In this document: one piece after another, positions 26,628-35,612 of the stretch
How positions within the stretch are numbered: position 1 is the first letter of the stretch
Layout: each line of letters starts with the position of its first letter
NCBI RefSeq assembly: GCF_030733425.1
Contig: NZ_JASHIZ010000016.1
Location: 1-64,000, forward strand
Reading direction: 5' to 3'
Origin: Roseovarius sp. MMSF_3350
Lineage (GTDB): Bacteria > Pseudomonadota > Alphaproteobacteria > Rhodobacterales > Rhodobacteraceae
Length of the DNA stretch: 64,000 nucleotides
The notes under the pieces: model-generated
The model's database searches: none
What the model saw: only the letters and a program-made list of their open reading frames with translations
Told to the model about the DNA's origin: nothing
Translations under genes and position numbers: made by a program

Positions 26628-28022
26628 GTGTCGGAAATCGAACGCGCGCTGAGGGAGGTCGATGCCAATCTCGACACCGCAGTCGCGGATTTGCTGGAGC
26701 TGATTTCGATCCCATCCGTTTCGGGCGACGACGCAAGCAAGCCGGGTATCGCCCGCGCCGCCAGGTGGCTGGACGAGGCGCTTGCGGGTATTGGCTTTTC
26801 TTCCCGCGTCGTGGAAACGGCGTGCAATCCGATCGTGCTTGCGCGGTCCGAGGGAGAGGCGGAGGGCGGCAATCGATTGCTTTTCTACGGCCACTACGAT
26901 GTGCAGCCCGTCGCCCCCCGCGAGGCGTGGACACATGATCCGTTCGCGCCCGAGATTATCGAAGAGGATGGTGCGCGCCGGTTCTACGGGCGCGGGGCCT
27001 CTGACAGCAAGAGCCAGCTTTGGTCCTTCATAGAGGCGCTGCGGGCGTGGAAAGCGGCCAATGGCGCCTTTCCCGCGGACATCGTGATCATGCTGGAAGG
27101 GGAAGAGGAAATGGGTTCCCCCAGCCTCGGCGCCTTCCTCGAACAGCACGGCGAAGAGTTGGATTGCGACGTCGCGTTCATCTGCGACAGCGACATGTGG
27201 TCCCCTACCCGGCCCTCGATCACCACGCAGCTCAAGGGGCTGGTGCATGAAACCGTGACCATCCATGCACCGAATGCCGACCTGCATTCGGGCCACTACG
27301 GGGCGGCTGCCGCCAATCCGATCCGCATTCTCAGCGCGATCCTGGCCTCGATTCACGACGAGAAAGGCAAGGTAACCATAGATGGCTTCTACGATGACGT
27401 CATCGACCTGACGGACAGCCAGCGCAAACGGTGGCGTGCCCTGTCGGACCAGTTCGATGGTTCTGGAGAGATCAACCTTGCAGGGGGCGTCATCGAAGAC
27501 GGCTATACCGCGATAGAGGCGATGTGGGGCCGCCCCGCCGCGGATTTCAACGGCATCACGGGCGGCAATCAGGGACCGGGCGGCCGTTCGGTGCTACCCG
27601 GTTCCGCGACCGCGCGACTGACCTTTCGGCTGGTGGCCGGGCAGGTCCCCGAAACGATCAGGGACCGATTCCGCAAATTCGTCTCAGACCGCGTGCCCGA
27701 AGGCTGCAGCGTCGAATTCGACGGACCGCCGGGCAACGCGGCCGTTCATCTGTCCGAGACGAACCCGTTCCTTGTCGCGGCCGCGCGGGGGCTCACGGCG
27801 GAGTGGGGCCAACCTGCAGTGCTGAAGGGTACTGGTGGGGCCATTCCCGTCGTGGGCGCGCTCAACGATGGGCTCGGGCTGGATTGCGTGGTCCTGGGCT
27901 TCATCCTTGAAAGCGATGCCATCCACGCGCCCGACGAGCATTACGACGTCGAGCGTTTCCACCGTGGCACGCGGAGCTGGATCCGGATCCTCGGCGAAAT
28001 TCGTGGCGGTGCGACGGCTTGA
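26628..28022 (+). CDS. M20 family metallopeptidase (dipeptidase)
   Basis: About 464 aa from GTG 26628, which AAAGGA precedes by 8 bases; an ATG at 26619 is in frame but overlaps that ribosome site. Metal ligands appear in GHYDVQP (about residue 85), RGASDSKSQ (about 120), the catalytic EGEEEMGSPSL (about 153) and DSD near 185; LHSGHYGAAAANP marks the dimerisation-domain insertion of the dipeptidase/CPG2 group. It hydrolyses dipeptides or N-acyl amino acids in the cytoplasm. It would free the amino acid for the PLP lyase 90 bp upstream. Confidence 0.88.
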   Translation: MSEIERALREVDANLDTAVADLLELISIPSVSGDDASKPGIARAARWLDEALAGIGFSSRVVETACNPIVLARSEGEAEGGNRLLFYGHYDVQPVAPREAWTHDPFAPEIIEEDGARRFYGRGASDSKSQLWSFIEALRAWKAANGAFPADIVIMLEGEEEMGSPSLGAFLEQHGEELDCDVAFICDSDMWSPTRPSITTQLKGLVHETVTIHAPNADLHSGHYGAAAANPIRILSAILASIHDEKGKVTIDGFYDDVIDLTDSQRKRWRALSDQFDGSGEINLAGGVIEDGYTAIEAMWGRPAADFNGITGGNQGPGGRSVLPGSATARLTFRLVAGQVPETIRDRFRKFVSDRVPEGCSVEFDGPPGNAAVHLSETNPFLVAAARGLTAEWGQPAVLKGTGGAIPVVGALNDGLGLDCVVLGFILESDAIHAPDEHYDVERFHRGTRSWIRILGEIRGGATA

Positions 28023-28197
28023 TGCCATCGAAGATCGCTGGGTGCTCGCACCAGGGACAGTGGGAGAAAGCGCAATATCGGCAAACGTCCCGCATCCCCC
28101 GCAACGCATGGCACAGGCTTTGCGGTTAAATCGTTTCAGTGCGGCACACCCTCGGGCGGGCCGCGATGACGGTTAATGAAAATTGGAGGCGCGCGTG

Positions 28198-29166
28198 ATG
28201 AAGAGAACCCAATTCGGGCGGGGCGAGGCGGAAACCCGGTTCGGCCCCGGCTTCGACCGCACGTTCCGCACCGACCGCACAACGCTCGGCCTCTTCTTTC
28301 CGATCGAGGCTTTCGACGGTCCAAGGCCGGCCATGGAAGATCAGATCGAGTTGGCGGCAGAGGCGGAACGTCTCGGCTTCTCGGCACTCTGGGCCCGCGA
28401 TGTGCCGCTAGACGATCCCGGCTTCGGCGATCTCGGGCAGATATACGACCCGTTCGTCTGGCTGGCGACGGTGGCCGCCCATACCAGCGAGATCGCCCTG
28501 GCGACGGGTTCGGTGATCCTGCCATTGCATCACCCGGTCGATGTCGCAAAGCAGGCCGCGTCCCTCGATCATCTTTCCGGGGGCCGGCTTGTTCTGGGCA
28601 TCGCCTCGGGCGACCGACCCATCGAATATCCGGCCTATGGGCGAAACCGAAACGAGCGCGCGGAACTGTTTCGCGACGCGTTGCTCTATCTGAAGGAGCT
28701 GCTCGGCAAATCCTTTCCGACCTACGAAAGCGAGCGCTACGGCCGCATGCATGGCGGCGATCTCATCCCGAAGCCCTTGCACGGCTGTCTGCCCCTGCTG
28801 GGGACGGGCAACAGCGGCCAGCCGCTGGACTGGCTGGCAGAGCACACGGATGGCTGGATCACCTATCCCAGGCCACCTTCGCAACAGCAGCGGGTCGTCT
28901 CCGAGTGGCACAGCCTGACCGCACCTGAGGAGCCGGTCAAGCCCGTAGCGCAATCGCTCTATCTTGACCTGGCCGAGGAGGCTGACGCCCCGCCCGAGCC
29001 CATTCACCTGGGATACCGCATGGGTGCTCGGCAGCTCGAGAGCCTGCTGAACTCCATCCACGGGATCGGCGTTCACCACGTAGCCCTGAACCTCAAGTTC
29101 AGCCGCTTGAACGTGCGTGACGTTCTCGAAAAGCTGTCGCCTCTAGCAAGGGGCGAGCCGCTGTAA
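28198..29166 (+). CDS. Luciferase-type flavin oxidoreductase (BA3436-like LLM)
   Basis: 322 aa. The ATG at 28198 has GGAGG eight bases upstream. It is a luciferase-like TIM barrel: TTLGLFFPIEAF, SALWARDVPLDDPGFGD and LDHLSGGRLVLGIASGDRP (about residue 130), the last a flavin-site block. It resembles the BA3436 subgroup. In family knowledge, LLM oxygenases commonly oxidise organosulfur compounds. Being last in a run with a transporter, C-S lyase and M20 peptidase on the same strand, it probably acts on a sulfur-bearing metabolite; this is inferred from context. Confidence 0.82.
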   Translation: MKRTQFGRGEAETRFGPGFDRTFRTDRTTLGLFFPIEAFDGPRPAMEDQIELAAEAERLGFSALWARDVPLDDPGFGDLGQIYDPFVWLATVAAHTSEIALATGSVILPLHHPVDVAKQAASLDHLSGGRLVLGIASGDRPIEYPAYGRNRNERAELFRDALLYLKELLGKSFPTYESERYGRMHGGDLIPKPLHGCLPLLGTGNSGQPLDWLAEHTDGWITYPRPPSQQQRVVSEWHSLTAPEEPVKPVAQSLYLDLAEEADAPPEPIHLGYRMGARQLESLLNSIHGIGVHHVALNLKFSRLNVRDVLEKLSPLARGEPL

Positions 29167-29443
29167 CGTTGATGCACTGGGGACGCAGAGGGCCCCACCC
29201 TCGAAACCTTGCGCAAATTCGGTCCATCCAAAGCAGAACGAGCAACGCTCAAGACACCAAGGCCAGCTAGCCTGTAACCATAATCAGATGCATTTGTGCC
29301 CAAGAATTCGGAAGCGCGAGCAAAAAAACATGTCGACCAATCGGACCCGAGAGGCACGAGCACGTTTGCAATTGAACGCCATCGCAAAGCATGCAAATTC
29401 AACAGGCCCGCACATGCGGAACATACTTCAATCAGGTTTATTG

Positions 29444-30295
29444 ATGCCGATTAACCTTTCCGAACGTAGAACGAATTTCGTAACGCTGTTTGACGACACC
29501 TACAATCAACCCGATTGCAGGGCGTATTACCGGATGCAGAAATCGCTGGGCTACAGCCACCACGCCCACGCGGTACCCGTCTTTCGCCGCATGCTGGAAG
29601 AACTGCTGCGCAAACGCAGGCTCGAAGCGCCGAACGTGCTCGACTTCGCCAGCAGCTACGGCATTGTCAGCGCGCTTGTCCGGCACGACGTGTCGGCCGA
29701 GGCTTTCCTCAGGCGCTACGAAGATCGCAAACTCGACCGTCTGACCCCCCGACAGATGGCCAGCCGAGACGCCGCCTGGCTTTCGGATCTGCCGGAAAGC
29801 TATCCCGGCGCGCGTTTCACGGGGGTCGACGTCGCCGGCAACGCGGTGGCCTATGGGCGCGCGATCGGCCTGTTCGCCGACGCCTTCGACGAGGATCTCG
29901 AACATGCCGCCCCCTCCGCCCCCTTGGCAGAGACCCTGTCCTCAACCGACCTGATCCTCGAATGCGGCAGCGTGGCCCAACTGAAACCCGCCGCGCTCGA
30001 ACGCCTGCTGCGGGCCAGCGCCGTGAACAAGCCCTGGATCGTGACCTCGCCGGTGCGCGGCAACGAACGCAAGGCGGCCTTCGATCTGTTGCGCGATCAC
30101 GGCTACGTGGTTGAAACTCTCGGCCTTCCGCCTTTTCCGCACCGGCGTTTCGACAGCCCTTCGGAACAGGCCAGGGCGATCGATATCGCGCGCGCCGCGG
30201 GCCATGATACCACCGGCTTCGAGACCACGGGTTACTTTTATGCGCAGATCTACGTCGCACGCCCGCCAGAGGAGGCTGCGGTCGCCGGGCGTTGA
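29444..30295 (+). CDS. SAM-dependent methyltransferase-like protein
   Basis: About 283 aa from ATG 29444, with AGG seven bases upstream; an ATG at 29330 in frame would add 38 residues of lower-GC, less gene-like sequence. NVLDFASSYGIVSAL near residue 64 stands in for the motif I of class I methyltransferases but without the usual glycine trio. FTGVDVAGNAVAYGRAIG near 125 resembles the acidic motif II and DLILECGSVAQL near 170 motif IV. Substrate is unknown; its place at the head of a nucleotide-sugar operon suggests a sugar or glycan. Confidence 0.65.
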   Translation: MPINLSERRTNFVTLFDDTYNQPDCRAYYRMQKSLGYSHHAHAVPVFRRMLEELLRKRRLEAPNVLDFASSYGIVSALVRHDVSAEAFLRRYEDRKLDRLTPRQMASRDAAWLSDLPESYPGARFTGVDVAGNAVAYGRAIGLFADAFDEDLEHAAPSAPLAETLSSTDLILECGSVAQLKPAALERLLRASAVNKPWIVTSPVRGNERKAAFDLLRDHGYVVETLGLPPFPHRRFDSPSEQARAIDIARAAGHDTTGFETTGYFYAQIYVARPPEEAAVAGR

Positions 30296-30338
30296 CCGGC
30301 GTGTGTCAGGGTGAAGACATGCTTGAAAGGGCCGAAAC

Positions 30339-31229
30339 GTGAGCCATACCGAGAATGCCAAGCTGCTCGTGACGGGCGCGACCGGGTTCCTGGGGCAGGC
30401 CGTCATGGCTCGGGCCGGTGCATGGAACCTCAAGGCCATTCCGGCGCCTCGCCACGTCTTCGGCCCCGACAACGCAGCCGCCTTCACGGCGTTCCTCGAC
30501 AAGGTGCAACCAGCCTTTGCCATCGACGCCGCGGGAGTGGTGCCCGGGCGCGGCGATGTCGCCACCAACCTCGCGCTGACGCGACGCTGGATCGAAGCGC
30601 TGACCCACGCCCGCAGCGCGCCCCGTCTGGTTTTCGTGAATTCGGCGGCGATCTATGGCGCCGGCGCGGCGCGCAACCGCGCCACACGCGAAGGCGATCC
30701 ACGGCAGCCGCTGGCCGATTATGGACGCGCAAAGCTCGCCGCGCTGGAAATGGGACGCGCGGCGCACGATAACGCCGGCCTCGACATCCAGACAGCCGTG
30801 GTCTTCAACCTGATGGGGACGGGGCAGCAGGCTCATCTTGCCCCGCGGGTCTTCATCGAAAAAGCCATAGGCGCGGATTGCGGCCGCTACCAGGTGGGCC
30901 CGGTCGGTGCGGTGCGCGATTTCATGGATGTTGAGGATGCTGCCGATGCGCTCATTGCCATGGCGCTTCACGGCAGGGCGGGCGAGGTTGTGAACGTGGC
31001 GACGGGCCGGCCCACCCGCATCAGCGACCTGCTCGATGCCATCGACGCCCGTACCGGGGCGTCATGGGAAAGCCGGGCAAGCGGCGATGGTGGCAGCGAT
31101 GTCTGCTATGGCGACCCGGCCCGCCTGACGGCCCGCACCGGCTGGCGCCCGCGCTTCGATTTCGAAACCGCGCTGACGCGCGCCATTGATGCAGAATATA
31201 GCAAGCTGGGGACATCGGCGAAAACATGA
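30339..31229 (+). CDS. NAD-dependent epimerase/dehydratase (extended SDR)
   Basis: 296 aa from GTG 30339. The cofactor motif is VTGATGFLGQAV, the catalytic Ser/Tyr/Lys set is in FVNSAAIYG and YGRAKLAAL, and RDFMDVEDAADALIAM near residue 190 is the usual substrate-domain block. It resembles reductases that act on GDP-4-keto-6-deoxy sugars, but specificity is not certain. Its stop overlaps the next ATG (ATGA). With the dehydratase-like gene and the nucleotidyltransferase it forms a nucleotide-sugar operon. Confidence 0.85.
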   Translation: MSHTENAKLLVTGATGFLGQAVMARAGAWNLKAIPAPRHVFGPDNAAAFTAFLDKVQPAFAIDAAGVVPGRGDVATNLALTRRWIEALTHARSAPRLVFVNSAAIYGAGAARNRATREGDPRQPLADYGRAKLAALEMGRAAHDNAGLDIQTAVVFNLMGTGQQAHLAPRVFIEKAIGADCGRYQVGPVGAVRDFMDVEDAADALIAMALHGRAGEVVNVATGRPTRISDLLDAIDARTGASWESRASGDGGSDVCYGDPARLTARTGWRPRFDFETALTRAIDAEYSKLGTSAKT

Positions 31230-32224
31230 CACAGTTCTGGAACGGCAAAAGGGTGCTTGTCACGGGCGGGGCCGGGTTCATCGGCAGTTTCCTGTCCGAG
31301 GCACTGGTCCGGGCGGGGGCCGAAGTGGTGGTCTATACCCGCTATTCCTCGCGCGGGCTTGTCGGCACGGTAAGCGATATGGATGCCGACCTCCGCGCCC
31401 GGATGCGTTTCATCATGGGGGACCTCAAGGATCCGGCGGGCGTTATGGCGGCCGCGGCCGACTGCGACGTCATTTTTCACCTCGCCGCTCATATCGGCAT
31501 TCCGTATTCCTATGTGCACCCGGTCGATGTGGTGCAAACCAACGTCATGGGTACCACCAACGTACTCGAAGCGGCCCGCGCGTCGGGCGCCTCGAAGGTG
31601 GTGCTGTTCTCCACCAGCGAGGTCTATGGCACCGCGCAATACTCGCCCATCGACGAGGATCACCCGCTTCAGGGCCAGTCCCCCTATTCCGCCAGCAAGA
31701 TCGCCGCCGATCAGTTGGGCCTCAGCTATCACCGCGCCTTCGGCACGCCCGTCGCCATCTGCCGGCCGTTCAACACCTATGGCCCGCGCCAGCCCGCCCG
31801 CGCCATCATCCCGACGATCATCGGTCAGGCCCTGCGCGGCGACGAGGTGCGGCTGGGCTCGCTGCACCCCACCCGCGACATGTTGTTCGTCGAGGATACG
31901 GTGGCCGGCGCCCTGCGGATCGCCGAAGCCCGCGAAACCGTGGGCGAGGTCGTGCAGCTGGGCACGGGCGTGGAAATCAGCATCGGCGATCTGGTCCGGG
32001 AAATCTGTTCCCTTCTGGGCAAGTCGCCCCGGATCATCGCCAACGAGTCCGACCGCACCCGCCCCGAGAAAAGCGAGGTGAACCGGCTGATCGCCTCTAC
32101 CGCGCGCGCCGAGGCGCTGCTGGGCTGGCGCCCGAACGTGGCGCTCACCGAGGGGCTTGCCCGAACCGCCGAATGGATCGAGGCGAATATCGAAGCGCTC
32201 GCCGTAGACGGCTACCAGATTTGA
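31226..32224 (+). CDS. NAD-dependent sugar epimerase/dehydratase (extended SDR)
   Basis: 332 aa. It has VTGGAGFIGSFL at the N-terminus, HLAAHIGIPYSYVHP near residue 90, FSTSEVYG near 130 and SPYSASKIAAD (catalytic YxxxK) near 154, then RPFNTYGPRQ. This is the GDP-mannose 4,6-dehydratase / dTDP-glucose 4,6-dehydratase / UDP-sugar epimerase superfamily; a Thr-Ser-Glu catalytic stretch (STSEVYG) favours a dehydratase-like enzyme. The ATG overlaps the previous stop and the nucleotidyltransferase follows after 10 bp. Confidence 0.88.
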   Translation: MTQFWNGKRVLVTGGAGFIGSFLSEALVRAGAEVVVYTRYSSRGLVGTVSDMDADLRARMRFIMGDLKDPAGVMAAAADCDVIFHLAAHIGIPYSYVHPVDVVQTNVMGTTNVLEAARASGASKVVLFSTSEVYGTAQYSPIDEDHPLQGQSPYSASKIAADQLGLSYHRAFGTPVAICRPFNTYGPRQPARAIIPTIIGQALRGDEVRLGSLHPTRDMLFVEDTVAGALRIAEARETVGEVVQLGTGVEISIGDLVREICSLLGKSPRIIANESDRTRPEKSEVNRLIASTARAEALLGWRPNVALTEGLARTAEWIEANIEALAVDGYQI

Positions 32225-32234
32225 GGAGGCCCGT

Positions 32235-32942
32235 ATGAAAGCCGTGATCCTTGCCGGGGGAAAAGGCCTCCGGATGCGCCCCTACACATCGGTTCTGCCC
32301 AAGCCCCTGCTGCCGATCGGCGAGTTGCCCATCCTCGAGATCATCCTGCGCCGGCTGGAGAAAGCCGGGGTGACCGACGTGGTGATCGCGATCGGTTATC
32401 TCGGCAGCCTTATCCAGACCTACCTCGCGCAGAACCCCATCTCCAACCGGATGAATATCACCTATCACATGGAAGACGAACCGCTCGGCACGGCCGGCGC
32501 CATCGGCGGAATCGACGGCCTGACCGAGCCGTTCTTCGTGATGAATGGCGACCTGCTCTCCGACATCGACTTCAAGGCGATGATGCAACACCACCTGGAC
32601 ACCGGTTCGTGCCTGACCGTGGGTGTGGTCTCCACCGAGGTGCAGATCCAGCTTGGCGTCCTGTCGCTGGACAAGGGCGACAACATTACCGGCTACAACG
32701 AGAAACCGAAGATGTCCTATGCGGCCAGCATGGGCATATACGTTTATTCGCCCCTTGCGAAATCCCTTGTCGAGCCGGGAGGGCATCTCGACGCTCCGAC
32801 GCTGGTTCTGCGCCTCATCGAGAGGGGCGAGAAAGTGTCCGGTTTCACCGCGCCCTGCCGCTGGATCGATATCGGCAACCCCGGCGAGTACGAGCGCGCC
32901 CAGCAGGAATTCGCGGACGATCCCGGCGCCTTCCTCGCCTGA
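32235..32942 (+). CDS. Sugar-1-phosphate nucleotidyltransferase
   Basis: 235 aa. The activated-sugar signature AVILAGGKGLRMRPYT leads to LPKPLLPIGELPI, with the metal-binding Asp in FFVMNGDLLSDID near residue 100. Enzymes of this type join a sugar phosphate to an NTP; the short length without a C-terminal hexapeptide domain fits mannose-1-phosphate guanylyltransferase-like or related proteins. GAGGAGG precedes the ATG. It supplies the substrate for the two SDRs upstream in the operon. It converges on the MATE gene with a 10-bp gap. Confidence 0.9.
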   Translation: MKAVILAGGKGLRMRPYTSVLPKPLLPIGELPILEIILRRLEKAGVTDVVIAIGYLGSLIQTYLAQNPISNRMNITYHMEDEPLGTAGAIGGIDGLTEPFFVMNGDLLSDIDFKAMMQHHLDTGSCLTVGVVSTEVQIQLGVLSLDKGDNITGYNEKPKMSYAASMGIYVYSPLAKSLVEPGGHLDAPTLVLRLIERGEKVSGFTAPCRWIDIGNPGEYERAQQEFADDPGAFLA

Positions 32943-32952
32943 CGCACCCTCT

Positions 32953-34350
32953 TCAGGCGACCTTGTGATACATCTCGTGCATGCGCCGTTGTAGTTGGAA
33001 CCGGCACGTCAGCTGCTTCAGCGGGTGCGCCTGCTCGGTAATCATCCACAGGCTCAGCCATCCGGCTATTACGGCAAAGATTATCCCCCCCACCGCCTGT
33101 CCGATCAGCACGCCCGCTGCGCCGTAGAACGCCCCGCCAATCAGCACCAGCGGCAGCGTGCCCAGCGTCTGGCGCCCCCAGTTGACCCAGGTCGCATAGC
33201 TTGGATGCCCAAGGTTGTTGAACGATGCGCTCGCCACGAAGATTACCGCATTGAAGAAGCTGGCCAGCGCCAGAGGAAAGCAGAACAGCAGGATCAGATC
33301 CCGTGCCTGGTTCTCGGCGCCGAAGAAATCGGCGATCTGTCCCCGGAACAGGAGAAGGAGAAGCGAGGCGACGGCAACATAGACCCCCGCGAAGATGACG
33401 CCGTCGAAGAAGGCCTCGCGCACCCTGTCATTCCGCCCTGCCCCGAAATTCTGCCCCATGATCGGCCCGATCGCACCCGACAGCGCGAGGACCACCGCGA
33501 ACACGACCGGGATCATCCGGTTGATGACCGCCATGCCCGCCACCGCATCCGTGCCGTACTTGGCCATCTCGCGGGTGACGATCGCGGTGCCGACCGGCGT
33601 GGCGACAGTGGCCAGGATGGCAGGAATCGCGATCTGCATCCCTTCGCGGATATCGTACAGGAAACAGCCGGTGCGCGGCACCGCGAAGCCGTTGTACAGC
33701 CGGATGGTGGGCCAGAGCGCCATGAGCATCGTGGCGAACCGCGCTGCGACCGTGGCCCAGGCCGCCCCTTCCAGCCCCAGCCCCAGCGAGAAGATGAAGA
33801 TCGGGTCAAGTACGCCGTTGACCAGCGCCCCCGTCAGTGAAGGAAACATCGCGCGCCTGGCATCGCCATAGGCCCGCAACACCGCGACGGTGGTCATCCC
33901 GAGCCCGGAAAAGACGGTGGTCGGCAGGATGATCCACAAATAGTCCGCAGCCCGCTCAGCCACCTCGCCAGAGGCGCCGAGGACAGTCAGGATGTAGTCG
34001 AGGTTGGGAAGTGTGAACAGCGGGATGAGAATGCCGAAGACAATGGCGAAGATGCTGCTGCTGAAGGCGTGCTCGCGCGCCGGGACGTCGGCCCTGGCGC
34101 CCAGCGAATTGGCCACCAGCGTGCCCGCCGCGACCGACAGCCCGATATTTATCGCGCTGGCGAAGAACATCACGACGCTGGCATATCCCGCGGCGGCCGC
34201 GAGCGCGTCCTGCCCGAGCATGGAAATGAAGAACACGTCGATCAGGTCGACGGCGAAGATCGCCATCAGGCCGATACTGGATGTCAGCGACATCGCCGAG
34301 ACATGCCGCATCAGGTTGCCTTCAACGAATCGGGCCACGACTTCGGTCAA
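32953..34350 (-). CDS. MATE family efflux transporter
   Basis: 465 aa with about twelve hydrophobic segments in two similar halves, as in NorM/DinF proteins. The start is a TTG at 34350 with GGAG seven bases upstream. GALVNGVLDPIFIFSLGLGLEGAAWATV (about residues 172-200) is the conserved block of TM5-6, and GPIMGQNFGAGRNDRVREA that of the second half. It exports cationic drugs or lipid-linked sugars with Na+ or H+ in exchange. A role with the sugar operon is possible but the genes converge, so co-expression is not implied. Confidence 0.9.
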   Translation of the reverse strand: MTEVVARFVEGNLMRHVSAMSLTSSIGLMAIFAVDLIDVFFISMLGQDALAAAAGYASVVMFFASAINIGLSVAAGTLVANSLGARADVPAREHAFSSSIFAIVFGILIPLFTLPNLDYILTVLGASGEVAERAADYLWIILPTTVFSGLGMTTVAVLRAYGDARRAMFPSLTGALVNGVLDPIFIFSLGLGLEGAAWATVAARFATMLMALWPTIRLYNGFAVPRTGCFLYDIREGMQIAIPAILATVATPVGTAIVTREMAKYGTDAVAGMAVINRMIPVVFAVVLALSGAIGPIMGQNFGAGRNDRVREAFFDGVIFAGVYVAVASLLLLLFRGQIADFFGAENQARDLILLFCFPLALASFFNAVIFVASASFNNLGHPSYATWVNWGRQTLGTLPLVLIGGAFYGAAGVLIGQAVGGIIFAVIAGWLSLWMITEQAHPLKQLTCRFQLQRRMHEMYHKVA

Positions 34351-34512
34351 AGGAGTGCTCCACGCAAGATCGGATTTGATTTACTATATATCCTGGCGAT
34401 GGCAACTGCGCTGCCGTCGCAAGACCTGTGCAAATCTGCAGGACGACAAAACGATTTGAACCGTACTTTGGTATGTATCGCCTTCATGGCAGGCACATCT
34501 AAGGGGTCCGTA

Positions 34513-35553
34513 TCATTTCGGAAAACCCTCGATGACGATCTTGCCGCGGGTGGTGCCTGTCTCGATCCTCCGGTGCGCCTCGCGAAGGGTGGCCGCGTCG
34601 ATGGGCGAGAGCACCTCGGCGAGAGTGGTCCGCAGGCGGCCCGCGTCTATCTCGTCCGCAACGAAGTTCAGCAGGTTGTGCTGCTCGATCATGTCCGGGG
34701 TCTGGTGCATCGCGCGGGCAAACATGTACTCCCAGTGCAAAGCGGCGGCCTTGGTCATCATCATGCCCATCGGCAACAGGTGGTCGACCTCGTTAATCGC
34801 CACGATCCCGCCTTGCGGCCGGATCAGCTCGACAGCCGCGTCCCAGTGGCGCATGTCGTTGAAGATCGCGATATGATCGACATGGGTGAACCCGAGCGCG
34901 CGGACTTCTGCAACAACGTCTCCCCGATGGTTGACCGTGTGGTCGGCACCGAGCGACAGGGCCCACTCGATGGTCTCGCTCCGCGATGCGGTAGCGATCA
35001 CTGTCAGGCCGCTGCGCTTCGCCAGTTGGATTGCGATGGAACCGACCCCGCCGGCGCCGCCGAACATCAGGATGGTTTCCCCAGTCGAGCCGCCGTCCCG
35101 GTCGATGCCGAGACGGTCGTACATCGCCTCGTAGGCCGTGATAGTGGTCAGCGGCAAGGCGGCAGCCTCGGCAAAGCCGAGCGTTCGGGGCTTGCGCCCG
35201 ACGATGCGCTCGTCAACCAGGTGAAACTGCTGGTTGGTGCCGGGGCGGGTGATGTCGCCGGCGTAATAGACCTCGTCTCCGGGACGGAAAAGCGTCACAT
35301 CGGGCCCCACCTCCGCCACAATACCGGCAGCGTCGTAGCCGATGACGCGCGGAGACGTCTCGATCTTGTCTTTCGGAGCACGAACCTTGGTGTCGACCGG
35401 GTTCACGGCGACCGCTCGCACCTCGACCAGCAGGTCGCGGCCTTCCGGCACCGGACGCGGAAGCTCCACGTCGAACAACGCCTGCGGATTGTCGATCGGC
35501 AGGTAATGGGTAAGCGCGACGGACTTCATGGATGATACGGGCATAAGGGTCAT
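34513..35553 (-). CDS. Zinc-binding alcohol dehydrogenase family oxidoreductase (MDR)
   Basis: 346 aa. The GroES-like N-terminus has VEVRAVAVNPVDTKVRAP and VIGYDAAGIVAEVGP; the Rossmann part has MFGGAGGVGSIAIQLAK near residue 162. It resembles the subfamily of zinc-type quinone/enal reductases that lack the structural-zinc Cys cluster. These reduce quinones or activated alkenes with NADPH. The ATG at 35553 is used; a second at 35529 begins MKSVALTHY and may be the true start. It is one of three MDR proteins in 34.5-40.8 kb. Confidence 0.85.
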   Translation of the reverse strand: MTLMPVSSMKSVALTHYLPIDNPQALFDVELPRPVPEGRDLLVEVRAVAVNPVDTKVRAPKDKIETSPRVIGYDAAGIVAEVGPDVTLFRPGDEVYYAGDITRPGTNQQFHLVDERIVGRKPRTLGFAEAAALPLTTITAYEAMYDRLGIDRDGGSTGETILMFGGAGGVGSIAIQLAKRSGLTVIATASRSETIEWALSLGADHTVNHRGDVVAEVRALGFTHVDHIAIFNDMRHWDAAVELIRPQGGIVAINEVDHLLPMGMMMTKAAALHWEYMFARAMHQTPDMIEQHNLLNFVADEIDAGRLRTTLAEVLSPIDAATLREAHRRIETGTTRGKIVIEGFPK

Positions 35554-35612
35554 GGTGTTTCTCGTTCGGGTTTCTACATGCCACCTCGGGTGGCGGTTGG
35601 ATGGGTCACTTG

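Noticed and set aside
34069..35535. A long plus-strand open frame (488 codons) across the MATE and MDR genes
   Set aside because: It crosses two unrelated minus-strand genes and has no domain; antisense GC artefact.
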